This document shows, one piece after another, positions 35,751-45,047 of a stretch of 64,000 nucleotides of DNA. The notes beneath the pieces were generated by a model. It did no database searches. It was not told the origin of the DNA and was given only the letters and a program-made list of their open reading frames with translations. Source of the stretch: Actinoplanes regularis (GTDB lineage: Bacteria; Actinomycetota; Actinomycetes; Mycobacteriales; Micromonosporaceae); assembly GCF_900188005.1 (NCBI RefSeq), contig NZ_FZNR01000001.1:1054001-1118000 (forward strand), written 5' to 3'. Within the stretch, counting starts at the first letter, position 1. Every line of letters begins with the position of its first letter. The position numbers and the translations under genes are program-made.

Positions 35751-36667
35751 CGCGGGCGGTCGTCCCGAATCCAGAGGTTTTGCCCCACCGGAACGGTTTT
35801 ATCGTCAGCCGACAGGTCCACCACCCGCCCGTGCGGGCTGGTCGCCGCCCAGGCCGCGGCGAACAGCAGCAGCTGGTGGAAGACGTAGAGGTAGACCAGG
35901 GCGCCGACGGCGGAGCCGACCAGGCCGTACGCCGGGTTGCGCTGGACCATCGCGACGAACGACTTGCCCACCGTGTTGAGCAGCATCAGTCCGATCCCGA
36001 CCTGCAGCACCGGCGGCGCCATCCGCCGCGCGGGCATCCGCAGCCGGGGCACCGCGGCCAGCAGCGCCGCCGCCAGCAGCATGTTCACCGCCAGCGTGAG
36101 GATCAGACTGACCACCGACAGAGTGGTCTGGAAACCGCCGCCGGCCAGCCAGTCGAGCATCTTCTCCAGGCCGAAGACGGCCAGCTGGGTGAGCGTGAGC
36201 AGGATCAGCACACCGACGAGCACCAGCAGGTCCACCACCTGTCGGATGCCGAAGTAACCGGGCTGCTCGCGCAGCCCCCAGATGAGCCGCTGCGAGGAGC
36301 GGATCGCCTCGACCCAGCCGATGCCGGTGAAGGTCAGGCCGACGATGCCGACGATGCCGACCGTCTTCTTGCTGTCCAGGATGGCCTGCACGTCGAGGAA
36401 CGGCAGGTTCTGCCGGAGGAAGTCGTGGACCAGGTCGAAGAGCTCGGTGTTGCTGGTGAGCAGGAAACCGAAGATCGAGTAACCGATCAGCAGCAGCGCG
36501 AACAACGCGAAGAAGCCGTAGTACGCGCTGGCCGCGGCCAACCGGCCACCCTGAACCCCGTCGTAGCGCAGCAGCGCCCGGCACAGATGATCGAAGTAGC
36601 GGGAGCGATAGCGCACCGCCATGATCCGGGCCGCGACCGCGTCATAGGCCCGGTCGATAGGGTTCAC
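35747..36667 (-). CDS. YihY/BrkB family inner-membrane protein
   Basis: Polytopic membrane protein of the YihY/virulence-factor BrkB family, 306 aa, about six helices. Family features: AASAYYGFFALFALLLIGYS, GLTFTGIGWVEAIRSSQRLI and the C-terminal SAVGALVYLYVFHQLLLFAA. GTG 36667 (MNPIDRAYDAV) is chosen; the frame extends upstream over the RNA ligase gene without family-like sequence. Transport or lipid roles have been suggested for the family; not determinable here. Confidence 0.88.
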   Translation of the reverse strand: MNPIDRAYDAVAARIMAVRYRSRYFDHLCRALLRYDGVQGGRLAAASAYYGFFALFALLLIGYSIFGFLLTSNTELFDLVHDFLRQNLPFLDVQAILDSKKTVGIVGIVGLTFTGIGWVEAIRSSQRLIWGLREQPGYFGIRQVVDLLVLVGVLILLTLTQLAVFGLEKMLDWLAGGGFQTTLSVVSLILTLAVNMLLAAALLAAVPRLRMPARRMAPPVLQVGIGLMLLNTVGKSFVAMVQRNPAYGLVGSAVGALVYLYVFHQLLLFAAAWAATSPHGRVVDLSADDKTVPVGQNLWIRDDRPR

Positions 36668-36689
36668 CGCGCGACCGTAGCCGACCGGG

Positions 36690-37220
36690 TCAGCCGCCGA
36701 GGGGAAAGTCGCGGCGTGGCCGCCATGGTCCCTCGCCACCGTGCGAGAAGAGGGTGAACGACGACACCGGGAACCGGGCGGAGAACCCGGCCAGATCGTC
36801 GAAGACCGCGTCGAGCGCGTCCGCCGGCACGTCCTGCGCCACCGTGACGTGCGGGTGGTACGGGAACCGGCTGTCCCGGCTGATCTCCGCCGACCGGGTG
36901 ATCGCCTCGGCCATCAGCTCGCACTCGCTGATACCCATCGCCAGGCTCACGAACACCACGTCGGTGATGGGCCGGAACGTGCCGGTACCGCGCAGGTGGA
37001 TGGTGAACGGCGGCTGCGCCGAGGCGACCGCCTCCAGGTGTTTCTCCACCACGGACAGCGCCTCGGTCGCCACCTCGGTCGGCCCGAGCAGCGTGACGTG
37101 CGCCGGCGTCCAAGCGGCCTGCGGGTCACCGGCCTCCGCACGACGGCGGGTCAGCATCTCGCCCCAGGGTTCCGGGATGTCGATCGCCACGCCGATGCGG
37201 GTCCGGGCAGGATCACCCAC
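36690..37220 (-). CDS. 2'-5' RNA ligase family protein
   Basis: A 2H-phosphoesterase superfamily protein, 176 aa. The two catalytic HxT motifs are visible: HVTLLGP (about residue 40) and HPHVTVAQ (about residue 125). GTG 37220 starts six bases after the trpS stop, and GGAG lies about ten bases upstream. It may act as a cyclic phosphodiesterase or RNA ligase; substrate unknown. It is the second gene of a trpS-led operon that continues into yihY. Confidence 0.88.
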   Translation of the reverse strand: MGDPARTRIGVAIDIPEPWGEMLTRRRAEAGDPQAAWTPAHVTLLGPTEVATEALSVVEKHLEAVASAQPPFTIHLRGTGTFRPITDVVFVSLAMGISECELMAEAITRSAEISRDSRFPYHPHVTVAQDVPADALDAVFDDLAGFSARFPVSSFTLFSHGGEGPWRPRRDFPLGG

Positions 37221-37225
37221 CGGTC

Positions 37226-38352
<1,127 letters not shown>

Positions 38353-38386
38353 AAGATCGCTTTCACCGTCAGAAAGGGCCCGAGCC

Positions 38387-39361
38387 GTGAAATTGCTCGT
38401 CACCGGCGGCGCCGGTTACGTCGGCAGCGTGACCAGCCGCCTGCTGCTGGACGCCGGCCATGAGGTCGTGGTGCTCGACAACCTGCGGACCGGTTTCCGC
38501 GAGGCGGTCGCCCCGGACGCCACCTTCGTCGAGGCGGACATCGCCGACGCCGCCCAGGTGCTCACCCCGGACGCCGGCTTCGACGCGGTGCTGCACTTCG
38601 CCGGGCTGATCGCCGCCGGCGAGTCGATGGCCAAGCCCGAGCTGTACTGGCACGAGAACGTGGTGAAGTCCCTCGCCCTGCTGGACGCGATCCGCGCCGC
38701 CCGGGTGCCGCGGGTGATCTTCTCGTCCACCGCCGCGGTCTACGGCAACCCGGTCGAGCTGCCCATCAGCGAGTCGGCCGCCAAGGCGCCGACAAGCACG
38801 TACGGGTCGACCAAGCTCGCCTTCGACCTGGCGCTGACCTCCGAGACGTTCGCGCACAACCTGGCCGCGGTCTCGCTGCGCTACTTCAATGTGGCCGGTG
38901 CCTACATCAGTGAGGGCCACGAGATCGGTGAACGGCACGACCCGGAGACCCACCTGATCCCGATCACCCTGCAGGCGGCCGCCGGCAAGCGGGACAAGCT
39001 GCAGCTGTTCGGCGACGACTACCCGACGACGGACGGCACCTGCGTGCGCGACTACATCCACGTCGAGGACCTGGCCCGGGCCCACCTGCTGGCCCTGGGC
39101 GCCGCCACCCCCGGCGAGCACCGGATCTACAACCTGGGCAACGGGAACGGCTTCTCCAACCGGCAGGTCGTCGAGGCGGCCCGCGAGGTCACCGGCGCGG
39201 CCATCCCGGTGGAGATCGCGCCCCGGCGCGACGGCGACCCGGCCACCCTGGTCGCCTCCTCCGAACGGGCCCGCGCGGAACTGGGATGGGTGCCCCAGAA
39301 GAACACTCTGCAGGAGATGATCGGCGACGCCTGGACCTTCTACCGGAAGCATGTCGCATGA
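38387..39361 (+). CDS. galE: UDP-glucose 4-epimerase
   Basis: Interconverts UDP-glucose and UDP-galactose; 324 aa. The extended SDR motifs are KLLVTGGAGYVGSVTSRLLL (GxxGxxG), FSSTAAVYGNPVE and the YxxxK pair in TSTYGSTKLAFDLAL; RYFNVAGA follows. GTG 38387 follows AAAGGG. Its TGA lies in the ATGA that starts the first coupling mini-ORF at 39358, so galE is linked to galK through two mini-ORFs. No galT is seen. Confidence 0.95.
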   Translation: MKLLVTGGAGYVGSVTSRLLLDAGHEVVVLDNLRTGFREAVAPDATFVEADIADAAQVLTPDAGFDAVLHFAGLIAAGESMAKPELYWHENVVKSLALLDAIRAARVPRVIFSSTAAVYGNPVELPISESAAKAPTSTYGSTKLAFDLALTSETFAHNLAAVSLRYFNVAGAYISEGHEIGERHDPETHLIPITLQAAAGKRDKLQLFGDDYPTTDGTCVRDYIHVEDLARAHLLALGAATPGEHRIYNLGNGNGFSNRQVVEAAREVTGAAIPVEIAPRRDGDPATLVASSERARAELGWVPQKNTLQEMIGDAWTFYRKHVA

Positions 39362-39438
39362 GCGAGCCTGCGAGCGAATCAATGGGCTCAGTTGTTGGCT
39401 CATGCCGACGCCGGAGCGAAGCGGAGGTGGCGGTATGA
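39358..39438 (+). CDS. 26-aa coupling mini-ORF, element copy A
   Basis: The ORF (begins MSEPASESMGSVV, ends RRRSEAEVAV) starts within the galE stop (ATGA 39358-39361) and ends within the start of copy B (ATGA 39435-39438). A GGAGGTGG Shine-Dalgarno sits near its 3' end. It differs from copy B by 4 of 81 bases. Codon use is A+T-richer than galE and galK. Whether the peptide has a function or merely lets ribosomes pass is unknown. Confidence 0.68.
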   Translation: MSEPASESMGSVVGSCRRRSEAEVAV

Positions 39439-39515
39439 GCGAGCTTGCGAGCGAATCAATGAACTCAGTTGTTGGCTCATGCCGACGCCGGAGCGAAGCG
39501 GAGGTGGCGGCATGA
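39435..39515 (+). CDS. 26-aa coupling mini-ORF, element copy B
   Basis: Starts in the stop of copy A (ATGA 39435-39438) and stops in the ATGA (39512-39515) that starts galK. Peptide begins MSELASESMNSVV and ends RRRSEAEVAA. Its internal GGAGGTGG supplies the Shine-Dalgarno for galK. Compared with copy C at 10000-10080 the ends are nearly identical and the middle (codons 9-18) is variable. Confidence 0.68.
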   Translation: MSELASESMNSVVGSCRRRSEAEVAA

Positions 39516-40663
39516 GCATCTCCGGGAAAGCTTCGGCCGCGTTCACCGAGGCGTACGGCGACGAGCCGACCGGCCTGTGGGCCGCGCCCGGCCGGGTCAA
39601 CCTGATCGGTGAGCACACCGACTACAACGACGGCTTCGTGCTGCCGTTCGCCCTCCCGCAGCGCACGGTCGCGGCGGTCGCCCCGTCCCCCGACGGCACC
39701 TGGTCGGTCTGCTCCACCCTCGCACCCGAACCGGTGACCTTCGGCGTCACCGAGCCCGGTGAGGTGACCGGCTGGGGCGCCTACGTCGCCGGGGTGGTCT
39801 GGGCGCTGCGCGACGCCGGCTTCGAGCCACCCGCGGTGCGCATCGCGCTCGCCTCCGACGTGCCGCTGGGCGCCGGCCTGTCGTCCTCGGCCGCGCTCGA
39901 GTCGGCCGTGCTCACCGCGCTGATCGACCTGGGTGGCCTGGACGTGCCGCTGGAGCGGCGGCCGGCGATCGCCCAGCGCGCCGAGAACCTGTATGTCGGC
40001 GCCCCCACCGGCATCCTCGACCAGTCCGCGTCGATCCGCTGCGAGGCCGGTCAGGCCCTGTTCCTGGACTGTCGGTCGTACGCGATCGAGCAGATCCCGT
40101 TCGACCTGGCCGCCGCGGGCCTGGCCATTCTGGTGATCAACAGCAACGCGCCGCACCAGCACGTCGACGGCGAGTACGGCGCCCGCCGCAAGAGTTGCGA
40201 GGAGTCGGCCGCGATCCTCGGCGTGCCGGCGCTGCGCGACATCGACGTCACCGGCCTCGCCGCGGCCCTGGAGCGACTCGGCGACGAGGTGCTGCGCAAA
40301 CGCACCCGCCACATCGTCACCGAGAACCAGCGGGTGCTGGACACCGTGGCGCTGCTGCGCGCGGGCAGCGTCCGGGAGATCGGCCCGCTGCTGACCGCCT
40401 CGCACACGTCGATGCGCGACGACTTCGAGATCACCGTGGCGCAGGTGGACGTGGCGGTCGAGACGGCGCTGGCGGCCGGGGCGTACGGCGCCCGGATGAC
40501 CGGCGGCGGCTTCGGCGGCTGCGTGCTCGCCCTGGTCGACGACGATCGAGCGGAGGCGACCGCGGACGCGGTGGCCTCCGCCTACGCCGAGCGCGGCTTC
40601 GACGCCCCGACCAGTTGGGTCGCCGTGGCCGGCCCGGGCGCCGCCCGGTTGAACAGGCTTTGA
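39512..40663 (+). CDS. galK: Galactokinase
   Basis: ATP-dependent phosphorylation of galactose (Leloir pathway); 383 aa. GHMP kinase motifs: GRVNLIGEHTDYNDGFVLP (galactokinase signature), PLGAGLSSSAALESAV (ATP loop) and ARMTGGGFGGCVLALV (motif 3). ATG 39512 is fixed by the Shine-Dalgarno inside the upstream element; the longer in-frame upstream sequence is the repeat read in another frame. Coupled to galE through two mini-ORFs. Confidence 0.96.
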   Translation: MSISGKASAAFTEAYGDEPTGLWAAPGRVNLIGEHTDYNDGFVLPFALPQRTVAAVAPSPDGTWSVCSTLAPEPVTFGVTEPGEVTGWGAYVAGVVWALRDAGFEPPAVRIALASDVPLGAGLSSSAALESAVLTALIDLGGLDVPLERRPAIAQRAENLYVGAPTGILDQSASIRCEAGQALFLDCRSYAIEQIPFDLAAAGLAILVINSNAPHQHVDGEYGARRKSCEESAAILGVPALRDIDVTGLAAALERLGDEVLRKRTRHIVTENQRVLDTVALLRAGSVREIGPLLTASHTSMRDDFEITVAQVDVAVETALAAGAYGARMTGGGFGGCVLALVDDDRAEATADAVASAYAERGFDAPTSWVAVAGPGAARLNRL

Positions 40664-40690
40664 TCGCCGTGCGGTGGGTATGGCCCAGGT

Positions 40691-40876
40691 ATGACGACTG
40701 AGCCGAACCCGCCGCACGACGAGCCCGACGACTTCGGTTTCGCGGGTGACCCGCCGTTGGCCTCGCCCGCGCCACGGCTGGTCGAGGGCGAGGGCGAGCG
40801 GATCGCGGTCCCCTCCGACGATCTCACCGGCGCCATCACCGAGGCGATCGACGAACTGACCGACCACAAGCACTGA
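40691..40876 (+). CDS. Small acidic hypothetical protein
   Basis: A 61-aa Pro/Glu/Asp-rich protein. The N-terminal half (EPNPPHDEPDDFGFAG) is low complexity; the C-terminal half has a short amphipathic helix (LTGAITEAIDELTDH). ATG 40691 lies 27 bp after the galK stop; CAGGT precedes it. Consistent codon bias and the clean helix suggest it is real, but no family is recognised. Confidence 0.5.
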   Translation: MTTEPNPPHDEPDDFGFAGDPPLASPAPRLVEGEGERIAVPSDDLTGAITEAIDELTDHKH

Positions 40877-40994
40877 ATCCTCGTCAGCCCTCGGTCCGGC
40901 GAGCCGATCGGGCGTCCCCGGCTACCCGTTCACCCGATCACCCGCAGGAGCGAGATCGGCGACCGGCGACCGGGGCCGCGGTTATCGTGGCGGC

Positions 40995-41804
40995 ATGGGG
41001 GTCAGCCCGCCGAATCTTCACGATGACACCGGGCAGGGTGTCTCCGTTCGTTCCGATTTCACCGCCGACGCCGCCGTCTCGCTGCTCACGGTGCACGGCC
41101 CCTGGGACGACCAACTGCGCCGGGAGACGTCGGTCTCGCTGCGCCGGTGCTTCGCCGAGCATCCGGACGCGCTGATCGTCGACCTCAGCCGGCTGCTCGA
41201 CCCGGGCAGCGAGAGCGCGCCCACCTGGACCAGCGCCCGGAGCGTCGCGGCCGCCCTGCGACCGCCGGTGCAGCTGGCCCTCTGCGTCCCGCCGGAGCTG
41301 CCGCTGGCCGGCCGGATGCAGGGCCTGGACGCCGGCCGGTTCCTGCCGGTCTACGCGAAGGTGCGGCAGGCCCGGGTGGCCGTGGCCGGTCGGATCCCGG
41401 ATGGCGAGCGGCTGGTCACCACGTTGCGCCCGGACCCGGATGCGCCGAGCGCGGCCCGCAATCTGGTCAGCGACGCCTGCCTGGCCTGGGGCCTGGCGCG
41501 GCTGCTGCACCCCGCCCGGCTGGTGATGTCGGAGCTGGTGACGAACGCTGTCGAGCACGCCGGCACGGACCTCCGGGTGGTGGTCACCCGGCGTGGCACC
41601 GGGCTGTACCTGTCGGTCGCCGACGGCTCCCCGGTGCTGCCGCGCCTGCTGAGCCCGGCCCGGCCACAGCCCGGCAGGCCGCTGGACGAGCGCGGGCGGG
41701 GGCTGCAGACCGTGCACGCGACCGCCGAGCTGTGGGGCGCCGTCCCGGCCGCGGGAGGAAAGGTGGTCTGGGCGACGGTCCGGGAGCGCCGGACCGTCGC
41801 CTGA
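40995..41804 (+). CDS. STAS plus HATPase_c (RsbW-like) regulatory protein
   Basis: Predicted anti-sigma-type regulator, 269 aa. Residues 20-130 resemble a STAS/anti-sigma-antagonist fold (VSLLTVHGPWDDQLRRETSV, LIVDLSRLLDP). Residues 150-265 are a GHKL ATPase: N-box LVMSELVTNAVEHAGTDLRV, G1-like LYLSVADGSP and G2 DERGRGLQTVHATAEL. The fusion of antagonist-like and kinase-like halves is frequent in actinomycetes. Target sigma factor is not visible nearby. It converges on cysN with a 7-bp gap. Confidence 0.83.
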   Translation: MGVSPPNLHDDTGQGVSVRSDFTADAAVSLLTVHGPWDDQLRRETSVSLRRCFAEHPDALIVDLSRLLDPGSESAPTWTSARSVAAALRPPVQLALCVPPELPLAGRMQGLDAGRFLPVYAKVRQARVAVAGRIPDGERLVTTLRPDPDAPSAARNLVSDACLAWGLARLLHPARLVMSELVTNAVEHAGTDLRVVVTRRGTGLYLSVADGSPVLPRLLSPARPQPGRPLDERGRGLQTVHATAELWGAVPAAGGKVVWATVRERRTVA

Positions 41805-41811
41805 CAGCCGC

Positions 41812-43110
41812 TCAGCTGGCTTCGATGATCATTCCGGCGGCGACCGTACGGTTGGTCGACTCGTCGATCAGGATGAAGCCGCCGGTAGTGCGGTTACGCC
41901 GGTACTCGTCGGCGAGCAGCGGCACCGTGGTGCGGAGCCGAACCCGGCCGATCTCGTTGAGCGCCAGGCCGTCCGCGGCGTCGTCGCGGTGCAGCGTGTT
42001 CACGTCGAGCCGGTACTGCAGGCCCCGTACCACGGTCCGGGCGGTCCTGGTCGTGTGCTTGATCGTGTACTTGGCGCCGACACGCAGCGGGGCGCTCTCG
42101 TCCATCCAGCAGACCATCGCCTCGACATCCTGCGCGACCGCCGGGGCGTTGTGCGGACGGCAGATCATGTCGCCGCGCGAGATGTCGATCTCGTCGTTGA
42201 GCCGGATCGTCACCGACATCGGCGGGAACGCCTGGTCGACCGGGCCGGTGGCGGTGTCGATCCCGGCGATCGTGCTGGTCAACCCGGACGGCAGGACCAG
42301 CACCTCGTCACCGGGCTTGAGCACCCCGGAGGCGACCTGGCCGGCGTAGCCACGGTAGTCGGTGACCGTGGTGGACTGCGGCCGGATCACGTACTGCACC
42401 GGGAACCGGACGTCGACCAGGTTGCGGTCGCTGGCGATGTGCACGTGCTCCAGGTGGTGCAGCAGCGACGGGCCCTCATACCACGGGCTGGCCTCGGAAC
42501 GCGACGCGATGTTGTCGCCGTTGAGCGCCGAGATCGGGATGATCGTCAGGTCCGGCACGTCCAGCTTCGCGGCGAACGCGGTGAACTCGTCGGCGATCTG
42601 CTCGAAGACCTTCTGGTCCCAGTCGACCAGGTCCATCTTGTTGACACACAGAACCAGGTGCGGCACCCGCAGCAGGCTCGTCAGGAAGGCGTGCCGGCGG
42701 GACTGCTCGACCAGGCCCTTACGGGCGTCGACCAGGATCAGCGCCAGGTCGGCGGTGGAGGCACCGGTGACCATGTTCCGGGTGTACTGAATGTGCCCGG
42801 GGGTGTCGGCGATGATGAACTTGCGCCGCGGCGTGGCGAAGTACCGGTACGCCACGTCGATCGTGATGCCCTGCTCGCGCTCGGCCCGCAGACCGTCGGT
42901 GAGCAGCGCCAGGTTGGTGTACTCGTCACCGCGCGAGGCGCTGGCCGCCTCGACCGCCTCGAGCTGGTCCTCGAAGATCGTCTTGGTGTCGTACAGCAGG
43001 CGCCCGATGAGGGTCGACTTGCCGTCGTCCACACTGCCGGCGGTGGCGAACCGCAGCAGGTCCATGTTGCGCTCGAACGCGGCGCCCGGCTCCAGAACGG
43101 CCTGGCTCAT
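41812..43110 (-). CDS. cysN: Sulfate adenylyltransferase subunit 1 (GTPase)
   Basis: GTP-hydrolysing subunit of ATP sulfurylase, 432 aa. EF-Tu-like G motifs are GSVDDGKSTLIGRLLYDTK, IIADTPGHIQYTRNMVTGAS and LCVNKMDLVDW; beta-barrel domains follow. No APS kinase (CysC) fusion is present, and no separate cysC is in the window. Its ATG shares one base with the cysD stop (TGATG), so the two subunits are translationally coupled. Confidence 0.96.
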   Translation of the reverse strand: MSQAVLEPGAAFERNMDLLRFATAGSVDDGKSTLIGRLLYDTKTIFEDQLEAVEAASASRGDEYTNLALLTDGLRAEREQGITIDVAYRYFATPRRKFIIADTPGHIQYTRNMVTGASTADLALILVDARKGLVEQSRRHAFLTSLLRVPHLVLCVNKMDLVDWDQKVFEQIADEFTAFAAKLDVPDLTIIPISALNGDNIASRSEASPWYEGPSLLHHLEHVHIASDRNLVDVRFPVQYVIRPQSTTVTDYRGYAGQVASGVLKPGDEVLVLPSGLTSTIAGIDTATGPVDQAFPPMSVTIRLNDEIDISRGDMICRPHNAPAVAQDVEAMVCWMDESAPLRVGAKYTIKHTTRTARTVVRGLQYRLDVNTLHRDDAADGLALNEIGRVRLRTTVPLLADEYRRNRTTGGFILIDESTNRTVAAGMIIEAS

Positions 43111-44021
43111 CAGAAGTAACCCTCTCGCTTACGGTCTTCCATCGCGGCCTCGCTGACCTTGTCGTCACCGCGGGTCGCACCACGCTCGGTGATCCGGGTC
43201 GCGGCGACCTCGTCGATCACCTTCTCGACCGTGTCGGCCTCGGAGAGCACCGCCGCGGTCTGCGAGGCGTCGCCGACCGTGCGGTACCGCACGCGGCGCA
43301 CCTGCGAGGACTCGCCGTCACGCAGCTGGATGAACTCGTTGACCGCGTAGAACATCCCACCGCGCTCGACGACCTCGCGGTCGTGCGCGTAGTAGATGCT
43401 CGGCAGCGGGATCTGCTCCTTGGCGATGTAGTGCCAGATGTCCAGCTCGGTCCAGTTGGAGAGCGGGAACACCCGGATCGACTCACCCGGGTGGTGCCGG
43501 CCGTTGTACAGCGCCCACAGCTCGGGCCGCTGGTTCTTCGGGTCCCACTGGCCGAACTCGTCGCGGAAGCTGAACATCCGCTCCTTGGCGCGGGCCTTCT
43601 CCTCGTCCCGGCGCGCACCGCCGAACAGCGCGTCGAAGCGGTACTTCTCCACCGCGGCCAGCAGCACCGGGGTCTGGATCCGGTTACGGGTACCGTCGGG
43701 CAGCTCGCGGACCAGGCCGGTGTCGATCGCCTCCTGCACGCTGGCGACGACCAGGTTCAACCCCAGCGCGGCGACCCGGCGATCCCGGTAGTCCAGCACC
43801 TCGGCGAAGTTGTGTCCGGTGTCGACGTGCATGACCGGGAACGGGATCCGCCCCGGAGCGAACGCCTTCTCCGCGAGGCGGAGCATGACGATGGAGTCCT
43901 TGCCGCCGGAGAAGAGCAGCACGGGGCGCTCGAACTCGGCCATGACCTCCCGCATCACGAAGATGCTCTCCGCTTCGAGAGCGTCGAGATGCGAGACGCG
44001 ATAATCCTTCGTCTGGCTCAT
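43110..44021 (-). CDS. cysD: Sulfate adenylyltransferase subunit 2
   Basis: Catalytic ATP-pyrophosphatase subunit of ATP sulfurylase, forming APS from sulfate and ATP; 303 aa. The PP-loop is LLFSGGKDSIVMLRLAEKAF; FPVMHVDTGHNFAEVLDYRD and the GGARRDEEKARAKER arginine-rich segment are also typical. ATG 44021 is the start. First gene of cysDN, just downstream of cysQ on the same strand. Confidence 0.97.
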   Translation of the reverse strand: MSQTKDYRVSHLDALEAESIFVMREVMAEFERPVLLFSGGKDSIVMLRLAEKAFAPGRIPFPVMHVDTGHNFAEVLDYRDRRVAALGLNLVVASVQEAIDTGLVRELPDGTRNRIQTPVLLAAVEKYRFDALFGGARRDEEKARAKERMFSFRDEFGQWDPKNQRPELWALYNGRHHPGESIRVFPLSNWTELDIWHYIAKEQIPLPSIYYAHDREVVERGGMFYAVNEFIQLRDGESSQVRRVRYRTVGDASQTAAVLSEADTVEKVIDEVAATRITERGATRGDDKVSEAAMEDRKREGYF

Positions 44022-44098
44022 GGGTTCAGTCCCCAGACCTTTCGGGTGTCAGCCGAGCTGAGCTCATCATGCGATTTTCCACGGTTCTTGGCGGATCG

Positions 44099-44989
44099 TC
44101 ATTGTGGCGGAAGTTGCCTGCTAATTGCAGCAAGCAACCGAGGAGCGAGATCTTTACGACAAACGACCAGGTCAGGAAGGTTCGGATCGGCCCGGTTGTA
44201 GCTCAGCGGAGTACCGTCGATGCGCGACGCGTGCAGTCCGGTGGCCAACGCCACAGCGACCGGCGCGGCCGAATCCCACTCGTACTGACCGCCGGCGTGA
44301 ACGTAGGCGTCCGCCTCGCCGCTGATCACCGCGGCGATCTTCACCCCGGCCGAGCCCATCGGCACCAGCTCCGCGCCGAGGTCCTCGGCGAGCGCGGTGA
44401 CGAACGCCGGCGGGCGGGTCCGGCTGGCGGCGATCCGGATCACCCCGCCGGTGGCCGACTCCAGCGGCATCGGCGGGTAGGCCGGCGGGTTGTCGGTGGC
44501 GATGGTCCGATGCTGGGCCGGGATCGCGACCGCACCGGCGGACAGACACGCCGGGTTGGCCGAGTCGGCCGTCCAGAGCGCCACGTGCACCGCCCAGTCG
44601 GCCCGGCCCTCCTCGGAGAACTCCCGCGTGCCGTCCAGCGGGTCGACGATCCAGACCCGGGAGGCGCTGAGCCGGTCCGGGCGGACCGTGCCCGGCTCGC
44701 TCTCGAGCCAGGCCACCCGGGCGTGCTCGTCCTCCTCGGACAGCACCGCGTCGGCCGGGCGCCAGCGGGCCAGCTCAGCGCGGAGCAGGTCGTGGGCGGC
44801 CTTGTCACCGGCCACCTTGAGGGCCTTGGCGTCCGCGAACCCCAGCTCGGCACGGACCCGCAGCAGCTCCTGGCCGGCGCGCTCGGCGAGCCAACGGGCG
44901 AACGCGGCGTCGATCACCGGTGGTGCGCCACCCTCGGCGCCGTCCCGCTGCCCGGCCACGCGTGCGGACATCTGTGTCTGCTCGCCCAT
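44099..44989 (-). CDS. cysQ: 3'(2'),5'-bisphosphate nucleotidase / inositol monophosphatase family
   Basis: Metal-dependent phosphatase that removes PAP (3'-phosphoadenosine 5'-phosphate); 296 aa. Signature motifs of the FBPase/IMPase/CysQ superfamily: LSEEDEH, WIVDPLDGTREFSEEGRADW (DPLDGT metal site) and the late QYEWDSAAPVAVALA. It stands 77 bp upstream of cysDN on the same strand, matching the sulfate-assimilation role. Inositol-phosphatase activity cannot be excluded. Confidence 0.9.
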   Translation of the reverse strand: MGEQTQMSARVAGQRDGAEGGAPPVIDAAFARWLAERAGQELLRVRAELGFADAKALKVAGDKAAHDLLRAELARWRPADAVLSEEDEHARVAWLESEPGTVRPDRLSASRVWIVDPLDGTREFSEEGRADWAVHVALWTADSANPACLSAGAVAIPAQHRTIATDNPPAYPPMPLESATGGVIRIAASRTRPPAFVTALAEDLGAELVPMGSAGVKIAAVISGEADAYVHAGGQYEWDSAAPVAVALATGLHASRIDGTPLSYNRADPNLPDLVVCRKDLAPRLLAAISRQLPPQ

Positions 44990-45047
44990 CGTCTCGTTCC
45001 TCCGTCCAACCGCCTCACCGCCACCCGAAACCGGGCCGGAGGCGCGC

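Larger units (their letters stand above)
39358..39515 (+). repeat. Tandem pair of 77-bp-period translational-coupling elements
   Basis: Two direct copies with a 77-bp period (plus the terminal ATGA) exactly fill the galE-galK junction. A third copy occurs at 10000-10080 on the minus strand. Each unit is bounded by ATGA on both sides, contains one 26-codon ORF and ends with GGAGGTG(G/A)CGG(C/T) before the next ATG. The flanking ATGA could be a 4-bp target duplication. Confidence 0.9.

Noticed and set aside
38369..40873. An 834-codon open frame antisense to galE and galK
   Set aside because: It spans two well-supported genes and the repeat junction, and has no recognisable domain. Shadow of the high third-position G+C.
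44022..44098. Possible sulfur riboswitch upstream of cysD
   Set aside because: Only 77 bp separate cysQ and cysD and no conserved SAM- or cysteine-related RNA core could be recognised.
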